A stretch of 64,000 nt of DNA, from the NCBI GenBank assembly GCA_002471575.1, contig DKQG01000029.1, forward strand, positions 131,244 to 195,243, given 5' to 3'. Below, piece by piece: positions 35,209 to 44,459 of this stretch. Both the position numbers and the translations under genes were made by a program. The notes below the pieces were generated by a model, which saw only the letters and a program-made list of their open reading frames with translations, did no database searches and was not told where the DNA came from. The DNA is from Alphaproteobacteria bacterium UBA7314 (GTDB taxonomy: Bacteria; Pseudomonadota; Alphaproteobacteria; MPNO01; UBA830). Position 1 is the stretch's first letter; each line of letters starts with the position of its first letter.

Positions 35209-35988
35209 ATGACCGATTCCATTCTTTGCACGCGCGACGGTGCCGTGGCCACCGTCACTATTAACCGCCCCGAGCTACGAAACGCGATGGATCGGGATTC
35301 CTGGCAACGCCTGGGAGCGATCTTCAAAGATCTGTCGCAGGATACGGACCTGCGCTGCGTGGTTGTTGCCGGCGCCGGCGGCAAAGCCTTCGGGTCGGGC
35401 AATGATATTTCGGAGTTCGAAACGCTACGGACCGACGCCCAGAAAGTGCGTGCCTACAACGACATTACGATTGCCGCAGTTCACGCGATCGAGGGATGCC
35501 TCCACCCGACGGTTGCCAGAATAGAGGGGTTCTGCCTAGGCGGCGGCCTCGAAATCGCGCTCGCCTGCGATATCCGGATCGCAGGCCCTAATTCGACCTA
35601 CGGTCTACCGGTCAAGAACATGGGAATCTTCCTCGACCCTGCCCTGGCCAACACGTTGGTCAACGCCATCGGGCGAACGGCGGCGCTAGAACTAGTGCTG
35701 GAGGGGCGTTTCATGGACGCCGAAGAAGCACTCCAGCGCGGACTGATCACCCGCATCACGGAGGAAGGCGGCCTCGACGCAGAGATCTCCGCCACGGTCA
35801 AACGGATCTGCGCCGGCGCGCCGCTGGCGCACCGTTTCAATAAGGAAGCAATCCGCAGGGTCCGGATGCAGGGCGACGAATCCGAAGAGCAGTATGCCCG
35901 CGCCGCGTCCTATGGTGATACCGAGGATTATCGCAATGCTTGGACTTCGTTCATGGCAAAGAAAAAAGTCGAGTTCCAAGGCCGCTGA
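35209..35988 (+). CDS. Enoyl-CoA hydratase/isomerase family protein
   Basis: Crotonase-fold enzyme acting on an acyl-CoA, 259 residues. Oxyanion-hole segments are GAGGKAFGSGNDISEFE and EGFCLGGGLEIALACDIRIA. In the first, the usual Ala of the AGAD/SGND motif is Ser-Gly-Asn-Asp. The catalytic-Glu positions of typical hydratases are not clearly kept (YGLPVKNMGIFLDPALANTL), so the exact reaction is open. It stands alone, converging with the phosphotransferase gene. Confidence 0.85.
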   Translation: MTDSILCTRDGAVATVTINRPELRNAMDRDSWQRLGAIFKDLSQDTDLRCVVVAGAGGKAFGSGNDISEFETLRTDAQKVRAYNDITIAAVHAIEGCLHPTVARIEGFCLGGGLEIALACDIRIAGPNSTYGLPVKNMGIFLDPALANTLVNAIGRTAALELVLEGRFMDAEEALQRGLITRITEEGGLDAEISATVKRICAGAPLAHRFNKEAIRRVRMQGDESEEQYARAASYGDTEDYRNAWTSFMAKKKVEFQGR

Positions 35989-36046
35989 GAGTTTTCGGTC
36001 CGAAAAAGCGAGAATTAGCTCTGTCAGCGTTCGGATAGCAGGAACT

Positions 36047-37108
36047 TTAGACCGACGTTCCGATATCGAAGCCAGTTCGGATACGCGCGATGGTCTCCGG
36101 ATCGAGGTAGTCGTCCACACGTTTCCGGACGGACGCGATGTATACGGGATCGTGCTGCGCCGCCGACCATGCCTGCCCGTTTTGTGATTCCACCCGCCAT
36201 TTGGCGCACCACGTCGTCGTCCTAAGCCAGGTAAACCGGCGCAAGGGCCCGCACCAGGGTCGAATGCGATCGCCAAGCGTTCGGGGCAAGGCATCGAAAT
36301 AGACTGCGTAAAAGGCCGCGACCTCATCGGCGTTGAGCGCCGCCGCCACGTCGGCATCCCACATGGTTGAGGTATAAACAGTCGCATGGGCCAGATCGAT
36401 CGCCGGCGCCCCATACAGCATCTTCTCGATGTCGACGAACATCGCGGTACCGTCGGGCTGCATCATGAAGTTGCCCGGATGGGTATCGGTACCGACCAGC
36501 GCGATAGGCATGTCCTGGCCTGTAACATCTGCGGCGAAGCGACGCGCGCCGGCCAATTCGTAATCGATCTGACGGCGCGTGTCCGGCGCGAGCCCCGCGT
36601 CATCGAGGAACCGCGCCTGGGCTTCGATCACATCCAGCGTGGCACGGACGGGATCGTCGTTTGACGGCAGTGGCGGCCGTTCCGGCGGCGGGGGTACCGG
36701 AACGGAATGCAGCGCCGCCAGCGCGCGGGCAATGGCGGGCAACCCGCCGGGGAGAGAAGGCGCGCCGCCCTCAATTTCGGAGATCACCAGCGCGCCCCAC
36801 GGGATGCCTTGCCGTGGCGAGATCGTGGCATGTAGCAGGGGGACGTGGCCGCTTTCCGCCGCCCTCGCAAAACTGGCAGCCTGATAGTCGAGATTCGCGG
36901 CTGGTGGAAGACCGAAAGAACCCACCCGGGGGATTCGCAAGATGGTCGCTGAGCCGCGAATCCGTGCATGTGCATGGAACAACCCCTTGGCCTGCATCGG
37001 TTCCAGTTCGTCCCGTGCGATATCCGTGTAGCCGGCGTAGCCGATCAACACCCGGTGCAACGCCGCCATGTCGGCGCCGCCCGCAATACATTTTTCGGTA
37101 TTCATCAT
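36047..37108 (-). CDS. APH-family phosphotransferase
   Basis: Protein-kinase-like small-molecule kinase (aminoglycoside phosphotransferase/choline kinase fold), 353 residues from ATG 37108. The catalytic loop is GTDTHPGNFMMQ (Asp, His, Asn) and the metal Asp is in TAMFVDIEKMLYGAPAIDLAH. The N-lobe is less clear. ATGs at 37105 and 37186 are alternatives; the longer one adds a non-family stretch. True substrates of such chromosomal genes vary widely, so drug resistance should not be assumed. It is divergent from the DMT transporter gene. Confidence 0.8.
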   Translation of the reverse strand: MMNTEKCIAGGADMAALHRVLIGYAGYTDIARDELEPMQAKGLFHAHARIRGSATILRIPRVGSFGLPPAANLDYQAASFARAAESGHVPLLHATISPRQGIPWGALVISEIEGGAPSLPGGLPAIARALAALHSVPVPPPPERPPLPSNDDPVRATLDVIEAQARFLDDAGLAPDTRRQIDYELAGARRFAADVTGQDMPIALVGTDTHPGNFMMQPDGTAMFVDIEKMLYGAPAIDLAHATVYTSTMWDADVAAALNADEVAAFYAVYFDALPRTLGDRIRPWCGPLRRFTWLRTTTWCAKWRVESQNGQAWSAAQHDPVYIASVRKRVDDYLDPETIARIRTGFDIGTSV

Positions 37109-37237
37109 CTCGCGGCGGAACGTGAGGCGGGTTGCCGGGGGTGTCAAGGCGGCTGTGACGCATGGCAGCGGACCACGCGCCCGCATTGTGCCGACGCGGC
37201 CCGGGTACTACCCTGACCGCTTCGATGGGAGAGCCTT

Positions 37238-38224
37238 TTGGCTGAAAACAATAATACCAATACAAAGACCGCAATTCCCTACTGGTTAGCATTTGTTTTT
37301 CTGGTGATCGGCGCGTTTTCCTGGGCGGGCAGCTCTGTCGCGGGGCGCATGGCATCCGGCAACGTTCCGCCGTTTTCGCTTTCGTTCATTCGCTGGTTTT
37401 TCGTCGCGCTTTGTTTTCTTGCCATCGGCGGCAAGCAGACATGGGAGCAGCGACACCTGATCGCGCACCATTGGAAGCTGCTGGTCGCCTTCGGGCTCTT
37501 CGGGGTTGTCGGATTTACCGTCCCCTACTACGTGGGTCTTCAGTTCACAGTCGCCGTCAACGCTTCGCTCATGAACGCCTCCGGCACGTTATGGATCGTG
37601 GGCACGGCATTCCTGATGACCGGCGAGACCATCACCCGCAAGCAATCTGTCGGCGTGGCCCTGGGGTTCGTCGGCACCGTCCTGATCGTGCTCCGCGCCG
37701 ATCTGGCGGTGCTCTCTCAGTTCTCGATCAATATCGGCGACATGATGGTGCTGGTCGCGTTCTTCTCGTGGGCGGTCTACACGGTGATGCTGCGCTGGAA
37801 ACCGCCGGAGATCGGCGAACTTGCCTTTCTCACCTCGATGACGATTTTCGCGGTCATCCTGATGGCCCCGCTTTACGTCGTCGATCTGGTCCAAGGCCGG
37901 TCCTTCGACAAAAACTTCGACAACATCGCGATCATCACCTATGCCGTAGTCTTTCCATCGTTCATATCTTACCTGCTGTGGAACAAAGCGGTTCCGGTGG
38001 TAGGCGCCAGCGTAGCCGGCATGGCGCAATACCTGATCCCAATCATCGGGGTGGCGCTTTCGGTGGTCCTGCTTGGAGAGACCATCCAGCCCTACCACGT
38101 CGCTGGTATCGCCGTTATTTTTACTGGCGTCTGGCTGGTTTCAGCGGGCAGGCGAACCCCGGCCGCGGACACAAAGGACACAAACACAGAAAACACCGAG
38201 ACCGACAACAGGGACTTACGATGA
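37238..38224 (+). CDS. DMT/EamA-family transporter
   Basis: Ten-helix drug/metabolite exporter, 328 residues, with two EamA repeats. The first begins WLAFVFLVIGAFSWAGSSVA and the second begins near GDMMVLVAFFSWAVYTVM. The second repeat ends in GETIQPYHVAGIAVIFTGVW, a family pattern. The start is TTG 37238 with GGGAGAG about 6 bases upstream. A Thr/Asp/Asn-rich tail follows the last helix. The stop overlaps the ATG of the monooxygenase gene (ATGA), so the pair is one operon and the exporter may handle a product or substrate of that enzyme. Confidence 0.87.
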   Translation: MAENNNTNTKTAIPYWLAFVFLVIGAFSWAGSSVAGRMASGNVPPFSLSFIRWFFVALCFLAIGGKQTWEQRHLIAHHWKLLVAFGLFGVVGFTVPYYVGLQFTVAVNASLMNASGTLWIVGTAFLMTGETITRKQSVGVALGFVGTVLIVLRADLAVLSQFSINIGDMMVLVAFFSWAVYTVMLRWKPPEIGELAFLTSMTIFAVILMAPLYVVDLVQGRSFDKNFDNIAIITYAVVFPSFISYLLWNKAVPVVGASVAGMAQYLIPIIGVALSVVLLGETIQPYHVAGIAVIFTGVWLVSAGRRTPAADTKDTNTENTETDNRDLR

Positions 38225-39438
38225 CCGATAGCGATTGTGTTTTAATAGCGGGAGCCGGCCCGGTTGGCATGACCACGGCCCTCGCCCTGTCGAAAGCCGG
38301 CATTCCGGTAAAGATGTTCGATGCGCTGGCTGAAATACCCGCCGATCACCGGGCGTCGACGCTGCACCCGTCGACCCTGATGCTTGTTGAAGAACTGGAC
38401 ATGACGCCCGAACTTCTGCGCCAAGGCATCGAATCCCCCTTGTTCCAGTGGCGCGACCGCACCACCGACCGCATCGTCGCCGAATTCGACTATCGCGATA
38501 TTTCCGACGTGCTGACCTATCCCTATGCCCTGCAGCTGGAACAACACAAAACGATCGAGATCGCGCGCGATATCGCTCTGAGCATCGACGGGTTCGAACT
38601 ATACCGGGAAAGGGAACTAACCGATCTGATCCAGAATGACGACGGCGTTGAAATCACCGTTCAGGCGCCCGATGGTTCGAGGGAAACCCATCGCGGTCGG
38701 TTCCTGATCGGCGCCGACGGCGGACGCTCGGTCGTACGCAAATCGCTCGACATCGATTTCCCGGGATTTACCTGGCCGGAACGCTTCATCATCGTGTCCA
38801 CCTACTACGATTTCGAAGAAGCGGCCGGGTATCGTTACCGCAACTATGTCGCCCATCCAGAACAATGGTGCGCCATGATCAAGGTACCGGGGGAACATAG
38901 CGAGGGCATCTGGCGCGCGCTGTTCCCGGCATTCGGCGATGCACCTGACGAACACGTGCTCAGTGACGAATGGATCCAAGCCCGGTTCGCTGAATGCTAT
39001 CCCTATGATCCGCCATACGATCTGGTTCACCGTAATCTTTACAGCGTCCATCAGCGCGTTGCCGCGTCGTTCGCTAAGGGGCGGGTTGCGCTGGCTGGAG
39101 ACGCGGCACACGTCAACAACCCCCTAGGCGGGATGGGCATGAATAGCGGTATTCATGACGGACTTAACCTTGCGAAAAAACTGGAAGAGGCCTGGCACGG
39201 CGGCGGTCACGAAGCCCTGCTCGCCCGGTACGATCGCCAGCGCCGCCCGATGGCGGAAAAATACGTTCAGGCACAATCCATCGCCAACAAGCGCACTCTC
39301 CAGGAAAACGATCCCGAAGCGCGCGAAAGGCGTTTGAAAGAACTTGCAGACACACGCAACGACAAGGTGCTCAACCGCGCCTACCTGCTTCGCGCGTCCC
39401 TTGTCCAGATGGTCCAAGAAGCCGATGCGATCGAATAG
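38221..39438 (+). CDS. FAD-dependent aromatic-type monooxygenase
   Basis: Class A flavoprotein hydroxylase, 405 residues. The Rossmann loop is IAGAGPVGMTTALALSKAG, the DG motif is IGADGGRSVVRKS, and the GD motif is GRVALAGDAAHVNNPLGGMG. These three in order define the PHBH/phenol-hydroxylase family. It lacks the C-terminal thioredoxin-like domain of phenol hydroxylases. The frame is open far upstream through the transporter gene, but ATG 38221 gives the family start. Substrate is unknown; an aromatic or quinone compound is likely. Confidence 0.85.
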   Translation: MTDSDCVLIAGAGPVGMTTALALSKAGIPVKMFDALAEIPADHRASTLHPSTLMLVEELDMTPELLRQGIESPLFQWRDRTTDRIVAEFDYRDISDVLTYPYALQLEQHKTIEIARDIALSIDGFELYRERELTDLIQNDDGVEITVQAPDGSRETHRGRFLIGADGGRSVVRKSLDIDFPGFTWPERFIIVSTYYDFEEAAGYRYRNYVAHPEQWCAMIKVPGEHSEGIWRALFPAFGDAPDEHVLSDEWIQARFAECYPYDPPYDLVHRNLYSVHQRVAASFAKGRVALAGDAAHVNNPLGGMGMNSGIHDGLNLAKKLEEAWHGGGHEALLARYDRQRRPMAEKYVQAQSIANKRTLQENDPEARERRLKELADTRNDKVLNRAYLLRASLVQMVQEADAIE

Positions 39439-39639
39439 GGAACTTCCGTTTCAGACCCATGAAGAACCCGCCGACGCCTTCCCGGTCGCGGATCAGCACG
39501 TTTCGGGGTGAGACGCTCTCGGAAAAACCTCGTTATTTTTCTGATGATGATCTGGAATGCGCTGAAACAGCGCGATATCAAGATCCCATTCCCTCAGCGG
39601 TTGGTCACGGTAAACGAGGGAAAGGCTCTGCCGCAGGGG

Positions 39640-40893
39640 CTACGTCGGACGCTTCCCTTCCAGGATTCCAGCCATGCGGCGATGCCGCTGGCCGGCCCAC
39701 CACCATAGGACGAGCAGTAGGATCGCGCCGCCGAGAACCGGCGCCTGGAATCCCAGTACTTCTGCCAGCGATCCCATGACAATCGCGCCAATCGCCGGCG
39801 CACCGCGGCCAATCATTCCGTACAGGCTCATCACCCGGCCGCGCATCGCGGGGTCGACTGCATTCTGTAGCAGGGTCTGCTCGCCGACACCGATGACAAT
39901 TACGGCAAAGCCAGTAATCAGCAGACAAGCCAAGGCAAAGACGAACAGGTTCGTCGCCGCAAACCCGATCAGCGCCAAGGCTAGAAGCAATAATGCCAGC
40001 ACAACACGCGATGTCAGCCCCGTCACCTGACCCCGTTGGGCAAGCCAGAAGCCGCCGGCCACCGCGCCGATCCCGGTCATCGACACCATAAACGCGTATC
40101 CCTCTGCGCCACGCCCGAAAACTTCATCCGCGAAACCAGACAACAGTTCCATATATGGCCGGCCGCAAATTGACACTACGGATAGAATAACCAACATACG
40201 CCCGATACCCGCATGCCTTACGGCGTAACGGAAACCTTCAGCAATTTCACTGGGGACCTCGCGTGCGGGTGTTCGTGCCTTGGCACTGCGCGGATTGGGC
40301 AGTCGCAGCAGGTAAAGCGAGCCGATAAACCACACATAGCTAAGCGCGTTGAACACGAATGCGAACGCAATGCCCCACCCGTCGATCAGGACGCCGGAAA
40401 TCATCGGCCCTGTTGCACGCGCGGAATTGAAGATCATGGAATTGATGCCGATGGCCGCGGAGAGGTTTTCGCGCTGGATCAGATGCGGCACCATGGCAAG
40501 TCGCACTGGTTGATTGAATGATAGGATTACACCGTTCGCCAGTACCAACAGGAACAGCAATTCTGGCGTCATCATGCCGGCAAAGGTCAGCACCGCCAGC
40601 GCCATGGACTGCACAGCTGCCAGCACCTGGGTGATCTTCATCATCTTCAACAGGTTGACACGGTCGGCAATGGCGCCCGCTATGGGCCCGATAAACACCA
40701 CTGGCAGCAGATCCGCGACCGTCATCAGGCCCAGCCAGAACCCGGACCCGGTCATTTCCCAAGTGAACCACAGCACAGCCGTCCTCTGCGCCCACGTGCC
40801 GTTGTGCGACAGGATGTTGCCGATGGTAAAGGTGCGATAATTGCGTTCGGACAACACCGCGATCAGCGCCGGGAAGCCGGAGGTAGAGGGCAT
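39640..40893 (-). CDS. MFS transporter (MFS_3/enterobactin-exporter type)
   Basis: Major-facilitator protein with about 12 helices, 417 residues. The N-terminal FRTFTIGNILSHNGTWAQRT-like start (here YRTFTIGNILSHNGTWAQRT) with WFTWEMTGSGFWLGLMTVA, and GPIAGAIADRVNLLKMM (motif A), fit the MFS_3 group. GEQTLLQNAVDPAMRGRVMS and LYGMIGRGAPAIGAI in the second half are typical of it. Substrate is not predictable. It is divergent from the transaminase gene with about 97 bases between the start codons. Confidence 0.87.
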   Translation of the reverse strand: MPSTSGFPALIAVLSERNYRTFTIGNILSHNGTWAQRTAVLWFTWEMTGSGFWLGLMTVADLLPVVFIGPIAGAIADRVNLLKMMKITQVLAAVQSMALAVLTFAGMMTPELLFLLVLANGVILSFNQPVRLAMVPHLIQRENLSAAIGINSMIFNSARATGPMISGVLIDGWGIAFAFVFNALSYVWFIGSLYLLRLPNPRSAKARTPAREVPSEIAEGFRYAVRHAGIGRMLVILSVVSICGRPYMELLSGFADEVFGRGAEGYAFMVSMTGIGAVAGGFWLAQRGQVTGLTSRVVLALLLLALALIGFAATNLFVFALACLLITGFAVIVIGVGEQTLLQNAVDPAMRGRVMSLYGMIGRGAPAIGAIVMGSLAEVLGFQAPVLGGAILLLVLWWWAGQRHRRMAGILEGKRPT

Positions 40894-40990
40894 GTGCGTT
40901 TTTAGCGTCGGCCTGTCCGCCTGTCATTCCCGTCTTGCCGCTCTCCCTCGCCGTTGATAGCCTTCCTCCGTCTAGAAAAGGATTTCCGCC

Positions 40991-42322
40991 ATGCCCGACG
41001 GCACGCAACCGCGACAGACAAACACGCTCGAGCCCTACTGGATGCCGTTTACCGCCAACCGTCAGTTCAAGGCGGCGCCGAGGATCATGGTGTCAGCGAA
41101 GGATATGCACTACACGGACGATCAGGGCCGGCAGATTCTGGATGCGTCGGCCGGTATGTGGTGCGTCAATGCCGGCCACGGGCGGGAGAAAATCACCGAG
41201 GCGATCCGCACACAGGCGGGCGTGATGGATTACGGGCCCGCGTTCCAGTGGGGGAATCCGGGCGCCTTCGACCTGTCGGCCCGGCTAACGAACCTGTTCC
41301 CAGGCGATCTCGACTATGTGTTTTACGCCAATTCAGGCTCCGAAGCCGTCGATACCGCGCTAAAAATGGCGCTGGCCTATCACCAGCTCCGCGGCGATGC
41401 ACGCCGGACGCGGTTGATCGGGCGCGAACGCGGCTATCACGGGGTCGGTATCGGCGGCACGTCGGTTGGCGGCATTTCCAACAACCGCAAGCATTTCGGC
41501 AATCTGCTGGCCGGCATCGATCATCTGCCCCACACCCATAATCTGTCGGAAATGGCCTTTTCGCGTGGCCAGCCGGACTGGGGGGCGCATCTGGCAGACG
41601 ATCTGGAACGCATCGTCGCGCTGCACGATCCGTCGACCATGGCCGCCGTCATCGTGGAGCCCGTCGCGGGGTCGACCGGCGTTCTGGTGCCGCCGAAGGG
41701 CTATCTCGAAAAACTGCGCAGCATCTGCGACACGCACGGCATCCTACTGATCTTCGACGAGGTCATCACCGGCTTCGGGCGGCTAGGCAACCCTTTCGGC
41801 GCCGATCATTTCGGGATCGTGCCCGACCTGATGACCATGGCGAAGGGGCTGACCAACGGCGCCGTGCCGATGTCGGCCGTCGCCGCCCGCGCGGGTATAT
41901 ACGACACGTTCATGCAGGGCCCGCCCCACATGATTGAGCTGTTCCACGGATATACCTATTCGGCGCACCCGCTGGCCTGCGCGGCCGCGCTGGCGACGAT
42001 GGACGTGTTTGCCGAGGACGATCTGTTCAACCGGGGCAAGGCGCTGGCGCCGGTGTGGGAAGACGCGATCCACGGGCTGAAGGGCCTGCCCAACGTCATC
42101 GATATCCGCAATCTCGGCATGATGGGCGCGGTGGAACTGGTGCCGCGCGAGGGCGCGCCGACGACGCGCGCCTATGATGTCTTCCTGAAATGCTACGAGA
42201 AAGGCCTGCTGGTGCGTCAGACCGGCGACATCATCGCGATGTCCCCGCCACTGATCGCGACGGAGGAACAGCTGGGCGAGATCATGAGCATTCTGGCCGA
42301 GGCGATTTCCGAGACTGAATAG
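40991..42322 (+). CDS. Class III omega-aminotransferase (beta-alanine:pyruvate type)
   Basis: PLP-dependent omega-transaminase, 443 residues. The PLP lysine is K285 in MTMAKGLTNGAVPM, the cofactor Asp is D256 in LIFDEVITGFGR, and FYANSGSEAVDTALKMALAY is the phosphate-binding segment. The start EPYWMPFTANRQFKAAPRI closely resembles omega-amino acid:pyruvate transaminases. The amino donor could be beta-alanine, taurine or another terminal amine. It lies next to the TRAP transporter genes, but on the opposite strand with an inverted-repeat block between. Confidence 0.9.
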   Translation: MPDGTQPRQTNTLEPYWMPFTANRQFKAAPRIMVSAKDMHYTDDQGRQILDASAGMWCVNAGHGREKITEAIRTQAGVMDYGPAFQWGNPGAFDLSARLTNLFPGDLDYVFYANSGSEAVDTALKMALAYHQLRGDARRTRLIGRERGYHGVGIGGTSVGGISNNRKHFGNLLAGIDHLPHTHNLSEMAFSRGQPDWGAHLADDLERIVALHDPSTMAAVIVEPVAGSTGVLVPPKGYLEKLRSICDTHGILLIFDEVITGFGRLGNPFGADHFGIVPDLMTMAKGLTNGAVPMSAVAARAGIYDTFMQGPPHMIELFHGYTYSAHPLACAAALATMDVFAEDDLFNRGKALAPVWEDAIHGLKGLPNVIDIRNLGMMGAVELVPREGAPTTRAYDVFLKCYEKGLLVRQTGDIIAMSPPLIATEEQLGEIMSILAEAISETE

Positions 42323-42366
42323 TCCTCTATTGTCACCCCTGCTGCCGTACTACCACGCTCTTTATT

Positions 42367-42446
42367 CCCCCGGGCTTGACCCGGGGTTCCAGTGGAGACA
42401 CGAGCTAGGATCCGGCATTCCCTGGTTCCCCGGGTCGAGCCCGGGG
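42367..42446. repeat. Pair of REP-like palindromic units
   Basis: Two imperfect palindromes, CCCCGGGCTTGACCCGGGG (ending at 42386) and CCCCGGGTCGAGCCCGGGG (42428-42446), the second being the near reverse complement of the first. Placed between converging genes, they resemble bacterial interspersed REP/BIME elements and could end transcription of both. Confidence 0.7.
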
Positions 42447-42543
42447 AAGTAGATTGGGGGTGAAATTGCGGTCCCTACTCGGGACCGGATGAGGGCCACT
42501 CCGACCGGGATAACACGTACTTCTGCGCCAGAGAACGAGTGCC

Positions 42544-43869
42544 CTAGAACCCGCCGAACAATATCTCCGGCAACCAAGTCGCGGTGGCCGGGAACAGCGC
42601 CACCATCGCCAGTGTCAGCAGCTGCGCGATGACGAAGGGTGCGACGCCCTTGTACATGTCGATATAGGTGATTTCCTTCGGCGCGATGGAGCGCAGGTAG
42701 AAGATTGACGGCGCCATGGGCGGCGTCAGATACGACGTCTGCAGGATGATGCAGACCATCACACCGAACCACAGCCGATCGATCTCCGCCGCGCGGATGA
42801 TCGGGTCCGCGATCGGCAGCACAATGATCAGCACCGATATCCAGTCCAGCACGAAACCCAAAATGAAGACGACGATCAGGAACACCACCACGATCCCGGC
42901 CGGGCCGAGACCCGTGCCTTCGATCACCTGCGAGACAAGATCGTCGCCGCCATGGACGATGAACACGCTGGCAAACAGGATGCCGCCGAGCACGATCAGC
43001 ATCACCATGGATGTGATCTTGATGGTCTGAGTGACTGCTTCCTTGAGCACGCGGAACGATAGCTGCCGGTAGGCTGCCGCCAATACGATTGCTCCCAGCG
43101 CGCCGACCGCGGCGGCTTCGGTCGGCGCGGCAATGCCGGCAAAGATGCTACCAAGCACCGCCAGCACCAGCAACGAGGCGGGCAGAAGCGCCGTCAGCAT
43201 CAGCCACAGCTTGGCGGAGAGCGGCACGTGGTCATCGGCGGCGGTCAGGCCCGGTCCGGCGTCCGGCTGCAATGCGCAGCGTCCGACGATATAGACCAGA
43301 AACAGACCGATCAAGACGGCGGCGGGGATCAGGATGCCCGCGAACAGATCGCCGACCGACTGTTCGGTGATCGAGGCGTAGACGATGATCACCACCGACG
43401 GCGGAATGGTGGTGCCGAGTGATCCGCCAGCGCAGACCGTGCCGGCCGCCAGGTCCTTTTTGTATCCGGCGCCCATCATCGCCGGTACCGCCATCAGCCC
43501 GACGACGATCTCGACCGCGCCAACCACGCCGGACGAAGCTGCAAAAATGCCGCACATGATGATGGTGGTAATGGCTAGCCCCCCGCGAAAGGCACCGAAC
43601 CAGATCTTAATCGCTTCGAAAAGCTTGGCCGCGATCCCCGCCCGCTCCAGCATCGCGCCCATGAAGACGAACAGGGGAATGGCGGCGAGAACGAAATTGG
43701 ACGTGACGTCGAACAGGCGGCTGTGAAATTGCGTCGGCAGCACCATGCCGAACTCGATGACGCCGAAAAGGAACGCGGTGGCGATCAGGCTGAGCGCAAC
43801 CGGAATTCCGGCAAACACCAACACGAAAAGTACCGGAAACATGAATACGGCAAGCAACAGGTCAGCCAT
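42544..43869 (-). CDS. dctM: TRAP transporter large permease
   Basis: Large membrane subunit of a tripartite ATP-independent periplasmic transporter, 441 residues and about 12 helices. Family segments are FVLAAIPLFVFMGAMLERAG, AGGSLGTTIPPSVVIIVYAS, PTEAAAVGALGAIVLA and TSYLTPPMAPSIFYLR. The ATG at 43869 is chosen: it overlaps the end of dctQ by 8 bases and begins in the first helix. The open frame extends to 43941 inside dctQ. Confidence 0.93.
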   Translation of the reverse strand: MADLLLAVFMFPVLFVLVFAGIPVALSLIATAFLFGVIEFGMVLPTQFHSRLFDVTSNFVLAAIPLFVFMGAMLERAGIAAKLFEAIKIWFGAFRGGLAITTIIMCGIFAASSGVVGAVEIVVGLMAVPAMMGAGYKKDLAAGTVCAGGSLGTTIPPSVVIIVYASITEQSVGDLFAGILIPAAVLIGLFLVYIVGRCALQPDAGPGLTAADDHVPLSAKLWLMLTALLPASLLVLAVLGSIFAGIAAPTEAAAVGALGAIVLAAAYRQLSFRVLKEAVTQTIKITSMVMLIVLGGILFASVFIVHGGDDLVSQVIEGTGLGPAGIVVVFLIVVFILGFVLDWISVLIIVLPIADPIIRAAEIDRLWFGVMVCIILQTSYLTPPMAPSIFYLRSIAPKEITYIDMYKGVAPFVIAQLLTLAMVALFPATATWLPEILFGGF

Positions 43870-44413
43870 GGTCGCTGTCCACAAGGCTGTCGCCCGCCTG
43901 GTCCAGCGGCGACGGACCATGGCCAAGAGCGCTCTGCACATGTCGGATGCATTCGGCCATGGCCTGCAGCAGCAGCGCGACGAACCCGACCAGCAACCCT
44001 GCGAACAGCGGCCACAGCAGCGGCTTCCAGGGGCTGGCAGGGTCGAGCTCGCCGGTAAGATACGCTTCCAGCCATTCGTCGTAGGCGCCGATCACGAAGA
44101 AGGTCAGCGCCGGGAATATCAGCCCTACATAGACCGCGACGTTGATCCAGTCCTGCCAGCGGCGCGGCAGCCAGGTCGACAGAAAATCGATACGGATATG
44201 GGCGTTCTTGCGGAGCGTATATCCCGCAGCGAACAGAAACCCGGCCCCGTTCGCCATATAGGCGATGTCATAGGCCCAGAGCGTGGGGGCGGAGAACACG
44301 CGCCGCGATACGACCTCGTACATCATGTCGCCGATCAAGATCAGCAACAGTATACCTGCAACCGCAGCGAGGACCGCGGATAGTCTGTCTATCAAAGCAA
44401 GAATGCCTTGCAT
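43862..44413 (-). CDS. dctQ: TRAP transporter small permease
   Basis: Four-helix DctQ subunit, 183 residues. It has the pattern DMMYEVVSRRVFSAPTLWAY and ARIxxDxxxxxLP (here HIRIDFLSTWLPRRWQDWI). It lies between the binding protein and the large permease. Its ATG is immediately after the T run of a hairpin, so both permease genes are probably expressed below the level of dctP. Confidence 0.9.
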   Translation of the reverse strand: MQGILALIDRLSAVLAAVAGILLLILIGDMMYEVVSRRVFSAPTLWAYDIAYMANGAGFLFAAGYTLRKNAHIRIDFLSTWLPRRWQDWINVAVYVGLIFPALTFFVIGAYDEWLEAYLTGELDPASPWKPLLWPLFAGLLVGFVALLLQAMAECIRHVQSALGHGPSPLDQAGDSLVDSDHG

Positions 44414-44446
44414 GAAAAAGCCGGGGCCGGAAAATACTCGGCCCCG
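44412..44446 (-). terminator. Terminator/attenuator between dctP and dctQ
   Basis: On the minus strand: CGGGGCCG, loop AGTATTTTC, CGGCCCCG, then GCTTTTT running into the dctQ ATG. An 8-base-pair GC stem with a T tail. Partial termination would give more binding protein than permease. Confidence 0.75.
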
Positions 44447-44459
44447 CTCCGATCAGGGA

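Noticed and set aside
36047..37108. Antibiotic-resistance gene reading of the APH-family kinase
   Set aside because: The fold is shared with choline and other kinases; sequence gives no support for an aminoglycoside substrate.
37411..38220. Long upstream extension of the monooxygenase frame
   Set aside because: It overlaps the DMT transporter in another frame; Arg/Gly/His-rich nonsense, and the Rossmann motif starts right after ATG 38221.
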